From JALORV01 sp963791235 (GTDB lineage: Bacteria > Pseudomonadota > Gammaproteobacteria > Burkholderiales > Burkholderiaceae_F), in contig CAWBRW010000013.1 in NCBI GenBank assembly GCA_963791235.1, positions 310,001-374,000 of the forward strand: 64,000 nt of DNA, written 5' to 3'. This document shows positions 8,798 through 18,005 of the stretch, one piece after another. Position numbers and translations under genes: made by a program. Each line of letters begins with the position of its first letter. The stretch's first letter is position 1. A model generated the notes under the pieces. The model was not told the DNA's origin and did no database searches. It saw only the letters and a list, made by a program, of their open reading frames with translations.

Positions 8798-9759
8798 TTC
8801 CAGGCAGCCGAGTTGGCGAAGAAGATGCCGTGCGGCGAACGGCCGACCGCGATCTTGTCGACCACCTTGCGCTGGGCCAGGTCGACAACCGAAACCTGCT
8901 TGATCCAGCGCTGCGTGACCCACAGGAACTTCCCGTCTGCAGTGACCTCCATGCAGTCGGGCCCGCCGGGCACCGGGATGTCGTACAGGCGCTCCAGTGT
9001 GGTCTGGTCAATGACGCTGATCGTGTTATCGACCCGGTTCGAGACGAACAGATGCCGGCCGTCACCGAGTGGCCGGAAGTTGTGCGCACCCTTGCCGGTC
9101 GCGATCCGCTTCACGAGCTTCTGCAACCGCCAGTCGATCACTTCCACGTGATCCGCGCCGGTCATGCCGACCAGCAGATGCTTGTCGTCCGGGGCCGTCC
9201 AGACGCCGGCGGGCATGGCACCCACCTTCAGGTTCCACAGTACCGACTGATCCGAGAGCCGGACCGCAATCAGCTCGTTGCTGTCCTGGATCGTCACGAA
9301 CGCGATTTGGCTGTCGGCCGAGAATGCGATGTGACTCGGCGTTTTCGGCGCCGAAACTGAGCGCGCGAGCTTCAGGTCCTCACCCTGGACGGCATAGACG
9401 TCGATGCGGTTCAGGCGGTTGCCGGCGACGACGAACCATTTGCGATCCGGCGAGAACCCGATCTGGTACGGATCCGGAATGTCGCGAACCCGACGCTGGA
9501 TTTCGCCCGTCTTCGGATTGAGGAACATCAGGTCGTTGCCGGCCGCATTGGCCACGATCAGCGTCTTGCCGTCGGGTGTGGCCATCAGGTGATGGGGCTC
9601 CTTGCCGACTTCGAAACGCCGGAGTTCCTTGCGCGTGTCCTGATCGATCAGGCTGATCGTGGCATCGCCCGAGTTGAGCACCACGACAACGCCGGCACTT
9701 GCGGCGGCCGCAAAGCACCACGCGGCCATGCCGACTGTCACTTTCCTGACGATTCCCAT
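8794..9759 (-). CDS. YncE-like beta-propeller protein, exported
   Basis: The 321-residue product has a signal peptide (VTVGMAAWCFAAAASAG) followed by repeated blades of the YVTN/cytochrome d1-like seven-bladed propeller, for example VVLNSGDATISLIDQDT, PHHLMATPDGKTLIVANAAG and FRPLGDGRHLFVSNRVDNT. No heme-binding motif is seen. Such proteins are periplasmic and of mostly unknown function. The ATG at 9759 with AAGGGG just upstream is preferred to the in-frame ATG at 9957. It is the first gene of a four-gene unit; its stop overlaps the GTG of the deacetylase gene. The spacer 9760-10011 separates it from a divergent lipoprotein gene and should hold both promoters. Confidence 0.85.
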   Translation of the reverse strand: MGIVRKVTVGMAAWCFAAAASAGVVVVLNSGDATISLIDQDTRKELRRFEVGKEPHHLMATPDGKTLIVANAAGNDLMFLNPKTGEIQRRVRDIPDPYQIGFSPDRKWFVVAGNRLNRIDVYAVQGEDLKLARSVSAPKTPSHIAFSADSQIAFVTIQDSNELIAVRLSDQSVLWNLKVGAMPAGVWTAPDDKHLLVGMTGADHVEVIDWRLQKLVKRIATGKGAHNFRPLGDGRHLFVSNRVDNTISVIDQTTLERLYDIPVPGGPDCMEVTADGKFLWVTQRWIKQVSVVDLAQRKVVDKIAVGRSPHGIFFANSAAWK

Positions 9760-10011
9760 ACCCCTTGCCCCTCGTACAGTAAACGCGCTCCCTGTCGAAC
9801 GGAATTCTAATGGAGCGATGTCCGCGAAACGCCCAGCTAAAGGGTCTGAACTGCGCAGGACACTGAATGGTTGACCGACAAACCGCCGCGAGTGACCGGC
9901 GATCCGAAAAACTGCCATGCAAAAGGCCCTGAGCGAGTGAGCCCTGGCGTCCGGCAACTGTGCTTAAATCGGTCATCGAGCGTTGTTGCTGCCGCACCCT
10001 GGAGGTCGCCG

Positions 10012-10623
10012 ATGTCCATGCACTTCCGCTCCACTGTTGCCTCGATTGCCGCGCTGGCCGCTGTGCTGGCCTCCGGCTGCGCGACCTCTGAGCCACCCCA
10101 AACCTTAACCGCGGCGGTCCCCGCACCCGCGCCCGTCGCCCATGCCGCGCCGGGCAAATCGGCGCCGATCGAAGTCGTGTCTGCGCAGTTTGGCGTTTTC
10201 GGTGCCGACCCGACGGGACGCCGCGTCCTGTACGAGACGGCCAAGTTTCCCGCCGTCATCGCAGCGCCCTACGGCTGGTACATCATCTTCAAGACAGAAA
10301 AGCCGACGGTGATCTGGCGCGAGGAATTCGAACTGCCCGAGCCGCCCCCCACCTGGGGACCGGGCGAGGCGATGGGCATCTACACGATCTCACCGGACCG
10401 CAAGACAGCGGTGACCGAACGCATCATCCCGACGCGGCTCGGCTTCATCGCCAACGAATGGCGCTACGCCCCCGGCGACCCGATCGGCGCGCACAAGATG
10501 CGTGTCTACCTCGACGGTCAGTTGATCCGCGAGTTTGCCTTTGACATTGAACAGGGTCCGAAGGACGAACCCGCGCCGCGACGCGGCCCGCACGGCGGCT
10601 CGACGCCGCGATCGACGACCTAA
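10012..10623 (+). CDS. DUF3859-like lipoprotein of unknown function
   Basis: This 203-residue protein has a lipoprotein signal with lipobox LASGC (Cys23), so it is probably anchored in the outer membrane or on the periplasmic face. A Pro/Ala-rich linker follows, then a compact domain (VVSAQFGVFG near residue 55 through MRVYLDGQLIREFAFDIEQG) that I match from memory to DUF3859. GGAGG at 10001-10005 lies 6 nt before the ATG and decides the start over the longer frame. The tail is basic and low in complexity. Neighbours give no functional hint: a divergent propeller operon on one side and convergent hrpA on the other. Confidence 0.7.
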   Translation: MSMHFRSTVASIAALAAVLASGCATSEPPQTLTAAVPAPAPVAHAAPGKSAPIEVVSAQFGVFGADPTGRRVLYETAKFPAVIAAPYGWYIIFKTEKPTVIWREEFELPEPPPTWGPGEAMGIYTISPDRKTAVTERIIPTRLGFIANEWRYAPGDPIGAHKMRVYLDGQLIREFAFDIEQGPKDEPAPRRGPHGGSTPRSTT

Positions 10624-10698
10624 GGGTATTGCCGCCCGGTTCCACACCGCGCTATACAGTCTGGCGTGCTGGCTGCACAGCGGCGCCGCGTCTCGCAT

Positions 10699-13600
10699 TT
10701 AGCGCCGCAACGCGTCCCACGCCTTCTGCAGGCGCTTGGAACTGACCGGCATCGGCGTACGCAGCTCCTGGGCAAACAAACTGACGCGCAGTTCTTCCAG
10801 CAACCAGCGGAAATCCTCGAGGCGCGGGTCGGGCACGCCCTTGCGCGCCACCACTTCGCGCTGCCACGGCACCTGCAGCGCAGCCACTTCCTGCAGCCGC
10901 TGCGTATCACGCGCCGGATCGTCCTTGATCTTGTCGAGCCGCAGCGCGATCGCCTTCAGGTACCGCGGGTAGTGCGCGAGCTGCCCTGCCGGCACGTCGA
11001 CGACGAAGTTGCGCGGGAAGAGACGCTGCAGTTGCTGCTCGATGTCGGTGATGGCCGCAGCGAAGCCCCGCGCGGCGTTCATCTTCTTTGGCAAGGCCGC
11101 CCCGTCGGCGACGATCGCGCTCAGCAGCCGCGCGATTTCCTGCGCGATCAGGCTCAGCTTTGCGCGCGCTTCGTCTTTTCGCGCAACAAAGCCCGCACGA
11201 TCAGTGGGCCAGGGGTCGACGAGGCAGGTGCGATCGATCGCCGCGACCAGCACCTGTTCGCGCATCGCCTCGAAGCCGGCAAACGCCGCCGCCAGCGCCG
11301 GCACCGTGCCCGCTTGCATCTGCGTCGTCTGGAGGCTGGCCAGGCTTTTCTCCAGGAACTTCAGCTGTTCGCGCAGCTGCAGCCGGAATAGCCGCCGCAG
11401 CCCAGCGCGGTGCTGCAGGCGCGCGTCGTCGGCGTCGTCGAAGACATCGATCTCGCAGTGAGCCTGCCGGTCGACCAGCGCCGGGAATCCGACCAGGGTG
11501 ACTGCGCGTCCGTCGGCCCCGCGGCGCTCGAGCTGCATCAACTCGGGTAGTTCGCCGAAGTCCCAGTCGCGAAGGTCGGCTTGCAGGCTTTGCGCCACGG
11601 CAATGTCGGCGCGGGCGGCTGTGCGAAAGCTCGACTGGATCTCCTCCCCCAGCTCGGCACGCAATTGCGCGACGTTCCGGCCCATGCCGAGCTGCCGGCC
11701 GTGCTCGTCGATGACCTTGAAGTTCATCGCCAGGTGCGCGGGCAGCGTCTCCAGCTTGAAGTCGGCGCGCTGGCAGACTGTGCCGGCATGCTCGCGCACA
11801 TCGGCGATCAGCACGTCCAGCAGCGGCTCGTCGGTGCGATGGCCCTGCCGGGCAGCGAACCCCGCCGCGTAGTCTGGCAACGGAACGCAGTGGCGCCTCA
11901 GCTTCTGCGGCAGGGACTTCAGCAGCAGGTGCGCCTTCTCTTTCAACATGCCTGGCACCAACCACTCGGTGCGCACGCCATCGATCTGGTTCAGCGCCAC
12001 CAGCGGGACGGTCAGCGTGACACCGTCGCGCGCACTGCCCGGCTCGAAGTGATAGGAGAGCGCGAGCGTTGCCTCGGGCCCGGCCTTGCCGCGCAGCGTC
12101 AGCTGCTTCGGAAAGAGATCGGTCGTGACACCGGCCGCTTCGTGCCGCATCAGCTCGTCGCGCACGAGGAACAGCAGCCTGGGCTGTTCGCGCTCGGCGG
12201 CGATGCGCCAGTTCTCGAAGGCAGCGCCGGTGGTGATGTCCGACGGAATGACACGGTCGTAGAAGGCAAAGATGAGTTCGTCATCGACCAGCACGTCGAG
12301 CCGGCGTGAACGGTGCTCGAGTTCGCGGATCTCGCGCAGCATTCGCTGGTTGTGCGCGAAGAACTGCGCGCGGGACTCGTACTCGCCTGCAACGAGCGCT
12401 TCGCGGATGAAGATCTCCCGCGCATGACGTGGATCGAGCGGCCCGTAGTGCACGCGGCGTTGCTGGTAAACGAGCAGCCCGTACAGTGTCGCGCGTTCGA
12501 AAGCCATTACCTGCGCCGGCCGTTTTTCCCAGTGCGGATCGCCATGGGACTTCTTCAGCAGATGCGCCCCGACGCGCTCGAGCCAGGCCGGTTCGATGTT
12601 GGCAATCGTGCGAGCGAACAGTCGCGACGTCTCGACCAGCTCGGCCGCGATGATCCAGCGCCCGGCCTTCTTCAGCAGCGACGAGCCGGGCCAGAGGTAG
12701 AACTTGATGCCGCGGGCGCCGGCGTACGGCGGCTCACCACGATCGGCATCGAACACCCGGCAGCCGACGTTGCCGAGCAGTCCCACGAGCAGCGCCAGGT
12801 GCACCTGCTCGAACGTCGCGGCCGACTCGTTGAGACGCCAGCCCTGCTCACCCACGAGTGCAGCCAGCTGACCGTGCACGTCGATCCACTCGCGCACGCG
12901 ACGCGGACTCAGGAACTGGCTGCGCAGATCCTCGGTGAGCTTGCGGTTCGATTTCTTGTGACCGATCCGTTCATGCACAAAGGTCCAGAGCTTCACCAGC
13001 GTCAGGAAGTCGCTCTTGTCGTCAGCATGGCGACGATGCGCCTGGTCCGCCGCCTCCTGCGCCTCCAGAGGCCGCTCACGCGGGTCCTGCACCGACAGCG
13101 CCGACGCGATGATCAGCAATTCGCTGAGGCAATGCTGCTCGCGCGCGGCGAGCAGCATGCGCGCCACGCGCGGATCGAGCGGCAACTTCGCCAGCTGCCG
13201 TCCGACAGCCGTCAGCTCGTTGCTTTCGTCCACCGCGTTGAGTTCGGCGAGCAGTTGCATGCCGTCGGCAATCGCGCGACCGGCCGGCGGCTCGACAAAC
13301 GGAAACTGCCCGACGTCGCCCAGCCCGAGCGACTTCATCCGCAGGATCACGCTCGCGAGCGACGCCCGCAGGACCTCCGGATCCGTGAAGCGCGGCCGCC
13401 GGGCGTAGTCCTCCTCCGCGTACAGCCGGATGCAGATGCCGTCGGCCACGCGGCCGCAGCGACCGGCGCGCTGGTTCGCGGCAGCCTGTGAAATCGGCTC
13501 GATCTGCAGCTGCTCGACCTTGTTGCGGTACGAGTAGCGCTTGACCCGTGCCAGCCCGGTATCCACGACGTAGCGGATGCCCGGGACCGTCAGCGACGTC

Positions 13601-14575
13601 TCCGCGACGTTGGTCGCCAATACGATGCGTCGCCCGGACGTGGACGGCCGGAACACCTGGTCCTGTTCCTCGGTCGACAGGCGCGCAAAGAGCGGCAGGA
13701 TCTCCGTGCCCGCCCCTGCAGCGGGGCGGGCACCGATCCTGTGCTTGCGCAGCGCCTCGGCGGCCTCACGGATCTCGCGCTCCCCTGGCAGGAACACCAG
13801 TACGTCGCCACGGCCGGCGCCGGCACACTCATCGACCGCATCGACCAGCGCGTCCATCAGTGTTCGATCGTCGGCATCGTCCGCATCGGCGACCGGGCGA
13901 TAGCGGATCTCGACCGGATATAGCCGGCCCGAGACCTCGATCACCGGCGCCGGCTTCTCCGGCGTGCCGAAATGCCGGCAAAGCGCTCGGCATCGATCGT
14001 GGCCGACGTGATGATCAGCTTCAGGTCGGGCCGCCGCGGCAGCAGCTGCCTCAGGTAGCCGAGCAGAAAGTCGATGTTGAGTGAGCGCTCGTGGGCTTCG
14101 TCGATGATCAGCGTGTCGTACTGCGACAGCAGAGGATCGGCCTGCGACTCGGCCAGCAGGATGCCGTCGGTCATCAGCTTGATGGAGGTGCCCGGTCGGG
14201 TCTGGTCGGTGAAACGCACCTTGAAGCCGACCACGTCGCCCAGAGCTGTTTGCAGCTCCTGGGCGATGCGTCGCGCGATGCTCGATGCGGCGATCCGCCG
14301 CGGCTGCGTGTGGCCAATGAGGCCCTCGATCCCCGCCCAAGCTCCAGGCAGATCTTCGGTAGTTGTGTCGTCTTGCCGGAGCCGGTCTCGCCGCTGACGA
14401 TGACCACCTGGTGCTCGGCGATCGCACGTGCGATGTCCTCGCGCCGGGCCGAAACCGGCAGTTCCTCGGGAAAGGTGATGGCCGGCAGCGGCGCGCGAAC
14501 CCGTGGCCCCGCTTGGCGGGGCGGGCTGGGCGGAATGGAACCTATCTCAGTGTCCCCGGTTGATCGCGTTGCCAA
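10699..14575 (-). pseudogene. hrpA: HrpA, ATP-dependent DEAH-box RNA helicase (frame broken twice)
   Basis: HrpA is a large DEAH-box RNA helicase; in E. coli it acts on stalled ribosomes. Reading leftwards, three frames together give one normal protein of about 1290 residues. Frame 1 holds Walker A GETGSGKTTQLPKICLELGRG. Frame 2 holds IKLMTDGILLAE, DEAH in IIDEAHERSLNIDFLLGYL and TSATID. Frame 3 holds all the rest, including NVAETSLTVPGIRYVVDTG and QRAGRCGRVADG. The shifts are one missing base near 14328-14334 (a G run) and one missing base near 13974-13978 (a C run). Short-homopolymer loss suggests sequencing error. No ATG precedes the conserved part (from about 14482); a TTG at 14575 lies inside the palindromic element, so the start is uncertain. 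Confidence 0.85.
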
Positions 14576-14809
14576 GAGAAGCGGGCGGATGCAAGGCGGC
14601 TGGCGAAGGACAGTAGCCGAGCCTACGGCCGAGCCGGCCAACGCCGCAGACGCCCGCTTATCTTGGCAACCCTCTGGGGCGGGGTTGCATTGGGCGCATG
14701 GCGTTGTTGCAGCTCGGGTCCTTGCACGAGCAATGGTCTCCTCGCCGCGCCTAGCCCTGCATCCCAATGCGACCCCGCCGCGACGACCGGGGATACTGAG
14801 ATAGGTTCA
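14538..14809. repeat. 272-bp palindromic element with nested inverted repeats
   Basis: Terminal inverted repeats of 23 bp lie at 14538-14560 and 14787-14809 and match at 22 of 23 positions (start GAACCTATCTCAG). Inside are two further inverted pairs: 14568-14587 with 14651-14670 (19 of 20) and 14678-14694 with 14764-14780 (16 of 17). The whole can fold as an outer stem with two long arms, on either strand. No protein of its own is apparent. It sits exactly between the 5' end of hrpA and the argA promoter region. It could be a MITE-like mobile element or a repeat encoding a structured RNA. No second copy was found in this window. Confidence 0.8.
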
Positions 14810-14901
14810 AGCTGCATCGGCTCGCGCGCACCCTGCGGTGCTAGCGCGTCATTGGAATCTCGGTAGCTGGAAGGGCCGCGTCATGCGGGGCCGGAGTGAG
14901 C

Positions 14902-14919
14902 GCGAAAGTATACTTTCGC
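14902..14919. promoter_or_regulatory. Perfect 18-bp palindrome at the argA start
   Basis: GCGAAAGTATACTTTCGC is a perfect palindrome that ends 2 nt before the ATG at 14922. Its centre contains TATACT, which resembles a -10 hexamer and would start a nearly leaderless argA message. It could equally be an operator, or coding sequence if argA starts at 14883. No good -35 box is visible. Confidence 0.45.
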
Positions 14920-14921
14920 CG

Positions 14922-16268
14922 ATGAACGATGACTCGATAGCGCAGCCGCTCGCCCGGATCGCCGACCAGGCGCAGTTCGTGACCTGGCTGCGCCAGGTGG
15001 CGCCGTACGTGCACGCGCACCGCGGCCGCACCTTCGTCGTTGCTTTTTCCGGCAGCCTGATCGCATCCGGCCAGCTGATCGCACTGGTGCAAGACATCTC
15101 GCTGCTCAACGCGATGGGCATCCGCATCGTGCTTGTGCACGGCTCGCGTCCGCAGGTGCAGGCACAGCTGGCGCTGAAAGGCATCGACTCGCAGTTCCAT
15201 AACGGTGTGCGCATCACCGACGTCGCCGCGCTCGAATGCGCGAAGGAAGCGTCGGGCGAGATCCGGCTGGACATCGAAGCGGCGTTCTCGCAGGGCCTGC
15301 CGTCGACGCCGATGGCGCACTCCAAGGTGCGCGTCGTCAGCGGCAACTTCGTGACCGCGCGCCCGATGGGCATCATCGATGGCATCGACCTGCAACTGAC
15401 CGGCGTCGTGCGCAAGGTCGACACCGAAGCGCTGCGTTTTGTGCTCGCCAACGGCGGCCTCGTGCTGATGTCGCCGCTGGGATTTTCGCCGACCGGCGAG
15501 GCATTCAACCTGACAATGGAGGATGTCGCCTGCAGCGTGGCCACGGCGCTCAAGGCAGACAAGCTGGTTCTGCTCACCGAGACTGCCGGGATCAACGGCA
15601 GGGATGGGCGGCTGATGAGCGAACTCTCCGTCGAGGACGCCGAGTCCATGCTGGCCGCAGGCGAGGTCACTGGCGACGCAGCCTTCAACCTGAACTACGC
15701 GGTCAAGGCCTGCCGCGGCGGCGTCGCCCGTGCGCACATCCTGCCGCACGCGCTCGACGGCGGCGTGCTGGTCGAGCTCTTCACCCACGATGGCGTGGGC
15801 ACGATGGTCGCTCCCGAAAATCTTGAGAAGATGCGCGATGCGACCGCCGACGATGTCGGCGGCATCATCAAGCTGCTCGAGCCGCTCGAGGCCGACGGCA
15901 CGCTGGTCAAGCGGCCGCGCGAACTGATCGAACGAGAGATCGACCGCTTCACCGTGCTCGAACACGACGGTTTCATCTTCGGCTGCGCCGCGCTGTATCC
16001 GTTCCCCAGGGAGCGGACCGGCGAGCTTGCGTGCCTGACGGTGCAGCCACAGTACCAGGGCTATGGCGATGGTGAGCGACTGATGAAGCGGATCGAGGCC
16101 AAGGCCAAGGTCGCGGGCATCGACCGGCTTTTCGTGCTGACGACGCGCACCGCGCACTTCTTCATCAAGCGCGGCTTCAAGCCGGCGAGCGTCGACGACC
16201 TGCCGCCGGCGCGGCAGAACATGTACAACTGGCAGCGCCGCTCGCAGGTGCTGATCAAGACCCTTTAG
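14922..16268 (+). CDS. argA: ArgA, amino-acid N-acetyltransferase (N-acetylglutamate synthase)
   Basis: ArgA makes N-acetylglutamate from glutamate and acetyl-CoA, the first step of arginine synthesis. The N-terminal amino-acid-kinase-like domain (VVAFSGSLIASGQL, VLVHGSRPQVQ, LLTETAGINGRDGRL) is followed by a GNAT domain from about residue 300 (ELACLTVQPQYQGYGDGERL, FFIKRGF). This fusion is the classical ArgA. The start is open. ATG 14922 gives 448 residues but has no ribosome site and abuts a perfect palindrome. The in-frame ATG at 14883 has GGAAGGG 7 nt ahead and would add 13 residues. yggX follows after 11 nt on the same strand. Confidence 0.93.
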   Translation: MNDDSIAQPLARIADQAQFVTWLRQVAPYVHAHRGRTFVVAFSGSLIASGQLIALVQDISLLNAMGIRIVLVHGSRPQVQAQLALKGIDSQFHNGVRITDVAALECAKEASGEIRLDIEAAFSQGLPSTPMAHSKVRVVSGNFVTARPMGIIDGIDLQLTGVVRKVDTEALRFVLANGGLVLMSPLGFSPTGEAFNLTMEDVACSVATALKADKLVLLTETAGINGRDGRLMSELSVEDAESMLAAGEVTGDAAFNLNYAVKACRGGVARAHILPHALDGGVLVELFTHDGVGTMVAPENLEKMRDATADDVGGIIKLLEPLEADGTLVKRPRELIEREIDRFTVLEHDGFIFGCAALYPFPRERTGELACLTVQPQYQGYGDGERLMKRIEAKAKVAGIDRLFVLTTRTAHFFIKRGFKPASVDDLPPARQNMYNWQRRSQVLIKTL

Positions 16269-16279
16269 GAGAACGCTTC

Positions 16280-16552
16280 ATGACGCGCATGGTTCAATGC
16301 GTGAAACTCGGCCGCGAGGCCGAGGGACTCGACTTCCCGCCGGTTCCCGGTGACCTTGGCAAGCGCATTTGGGAGAACGTGTCGAAGGAGGCCTGGGCCG
16401 GATGGCTCAAGCACCAGACGATGCTGGTCAACGAGAACCGCCTCAATCTCGCCGACACCCGTGCGCGCAAATACCTTCTGACGCAGATGGAAAAACACTT
16501 CTTCGGCGAAGGGGCCGACGCGGCTGCAGGCTACGTGCCGCCGCCGAACTGA
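16280..16552 (+). CDS. yggX: YggX, probable Fe(2+)-trafficking protein
   Basis: This 90-residue protein is full length for the YggX family, which protects iron-sulfur proteins from oxidative damage and may carry iron(II). The conserved opening MVQCVKLGREAEGLDFPPVPG (with the single Cys) and WENVSKEAWAGWLKHQTMLVNENRLN are present. AGGAG overlaps the argA stop (16267-16271), so translation is likely coupled to argA on one transcript. The argA-yggX pair recurs in betaproteobacteria as far as I recall. The gene converges on the TIGR02117 gene, 17 nt away, with no clear terminator between. Confidence 0.95.
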   Translation: MTRMVQCVKLGREAEGLDFPPVPGDLGKRIWENVSKEAWAGWLKHQTMLVNENRLNLADTRARKYLLTQMEKHFFGEGADAAAGYVPPPN

Positions 16553-16569
16553 GCGCGGCGCCTATCCGT

Positions 16570-17256
16570 TCACCGACGCGCCGGCTCCGGCAGGTGCGCC
16601 ATGATGGCCGTGTCGAACGGTGACCAGGCTGGCGTGCGAACCCCAGAGACCGCGAGCACGCGTCGCGTCCATTCGTTACACGTGTACCAAAACGTGTACC
16701 GCGGCACCGCCTCGTAAAACGCATCGCCATCGAAGTAGCCCGGCGCATTGACCTTCCGCAGCTGGCCATCGGGTCCACGATTGAACGACAAACGGATGGC
16801 CGCGACCAGCTGCCGGTACTGCGCTGTGGACACGCGCACGCGTCGCGCGTTGTAGGCCAGCGGCGACTCGATGTACTCGACGTGCATGACGCCCTCCCCG
16901 AGGCCACTGATGGCGACGAGTGCCGTCGCGGGCCGAAGGTCGGCCCAGGTCGGCGTGGTCAGCATGAAGCCGCGGTCCCCCCAGCCGAAGGCTATCCACT
17001 CGGTCGGCGCCGCCAGCGCGCGCATGTGACTAGCGGGGAATTCGGTGCTCCAGTCGATCTCCGCCGAGCGGGTCGGCACGACGATGTCGGCATGGACCCC
17101 GTTGGTCCGCACGTAAATCGCAATGCCGTCCTGGCTTTCCACGAAGTCGGCGTTGCGCGGCCAGGCGCCCAGCGCCAGCGCCGTTACGGCGTATCCGGCA
17201 ACTAAGATCAGCAGCACCGCGATCGCGACGCCCGCCGCGCGCAGGAGCAGTCTCAC
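16570..17256 (-). CDS. TIGR02117/DUF2459 family membrane-anchored protein
   Basis: The 228-residue product has one N-terminal membrane segment (AAGVAIAVLLILVAGYAVTA) and then a periplasmic domain with family hallmarks: YVRTNGVHADIVVP, AFGWGDRGF and YTCNEWTRRVL. The conserved H, G/D and C/N residues look like a catalytic set, but no activity is established to my knowledge; the family name comes from its occurrence near urease genes in some genomes. The start is a GTG at 17256, overlapping the rpiA stop by 4 nt, so the two are translationally coupled. No urease genes are in this window. Confidence 0.83.
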   Translation of the reverse strand: MRLLLRAAGVAIAVLLILVAGYAVTALALGAWPRNADFVESQDGIAIYVRTNGVHADIVVPTRSAEIDWSTEFPASHMRALAAPTEWIAFGWGDRGFMLTTPTWADLRPATALVAISGLGEGVMHVEYIESPLAYNARRVRVSTAQYRQLVAAIRLSFNRGPDGQLRKVNAPGYFDGDAFYEAVPRYTFWYTCNEWTRRVLAVSGVRTPAWSPFDTAIMAHLPEPARR

Positions 17257-17915
17257 GGACGGCGCGACTGCCGTACACCTTCCGGTGTGCCGAGAAGCAG
17301 GACGTCCGCCCCGCGCGCCGCGAAGAGTCCGCAGCTGACGACACCGACGATGCTCTCGATCCGCGCCTCGAGCGCGACCGGATCATCGATCGTCAGGCCG
17401 TGCACATCGAGGATGACGTTGCCGTTGTCGGTGACAAAGCCACTGCGGAGCTGAGGCCGCCCGTCAAGCTTGGTCAACTCGCGCATCACGTAGGCCGACG
17501 CCATTGGGACGACTTCGACCGGGAGTGGAAAGCGTCCCAGACGTTCAACCATCTTGCTGCCGTCGGCGATACAGACGAAATTGCGTGCCACGGCGGCGAC
17601 GATCTTCTCCCGGGTCAGCGCACCGCCACCGCCCTTGATCATAGAGAAGCCGGCATCGATTTCATCCGCGCCGTCCACGTATGCGGCGATCTCCTCGACC
17701 TCGTTGAGGTCCACCACGCGGATGCCGCAGTCGCGCAGGCGACGTGTCGAGCGCTCTGAACTCGACACCGCAGCGGACACGGGCACGCGCGCAACGGCCA
17801 GCGCATCGATGAAGAAATCGACGGTCGAGCCGGTGCCGACGCCAAGGACCTGGCCGGGCACCACGAATTCCACCGCGGCGGCGGCAACTGCTTTCTTCAG
17901 TTCGTCCTGGGTCAT
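17253..17915 (-). CDS. rpiA: RpiA, ribose-5-phosphate isomerase A
   Basis: RpiA interconverts ribose-5-phosphate and ribulose-5-phosphate in the pentose phosphate pathway. The 220-residue length is normal. Motifs: VLGVGTGSTVDFFIDAL (phosphate-binding loop), DGADEID and the catalytic IKGGGGALTREKIVA. The open frame extends upstream to 17984, but the ATG at 17915 gives the standard N-terminus MTQDELKKAVA; no strong ribosome site is seen. Its stop is shared with the GTG start of the TIGR02117 gene. It lies 90 nt downstream of the end of the G8-domain gene. Confidence 0.95.
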   Translation of the reverse strand: MTQDELKKAVAAAAVEFVVPGQVLGVGTGSTVDFFIDALAVARVPVSAAVSSSERSTRRLRDCGIRVVDLNEVEEIAAYVDGADEIDAGFSMIKGGGGALTREKIVAAVARNFVCIADGSKMVERLGRFPLPVEVVPMASAYVMRELTKLDGRPQLRSGFVTDNGNVILDVHGLTIDDPVALEARIESIVGVVSCGLFAARGADVLLLGTPEGVRQSRRP

Positions 17916-18005
17916 TGCGCTCAATACTTGTCGACGCCGACAAAGCGTAGCAGCGGACGCGGCCGGGACGTCGACCCGGCGCATTTCAAGCAGCAGTGGA
18001 AGAGA

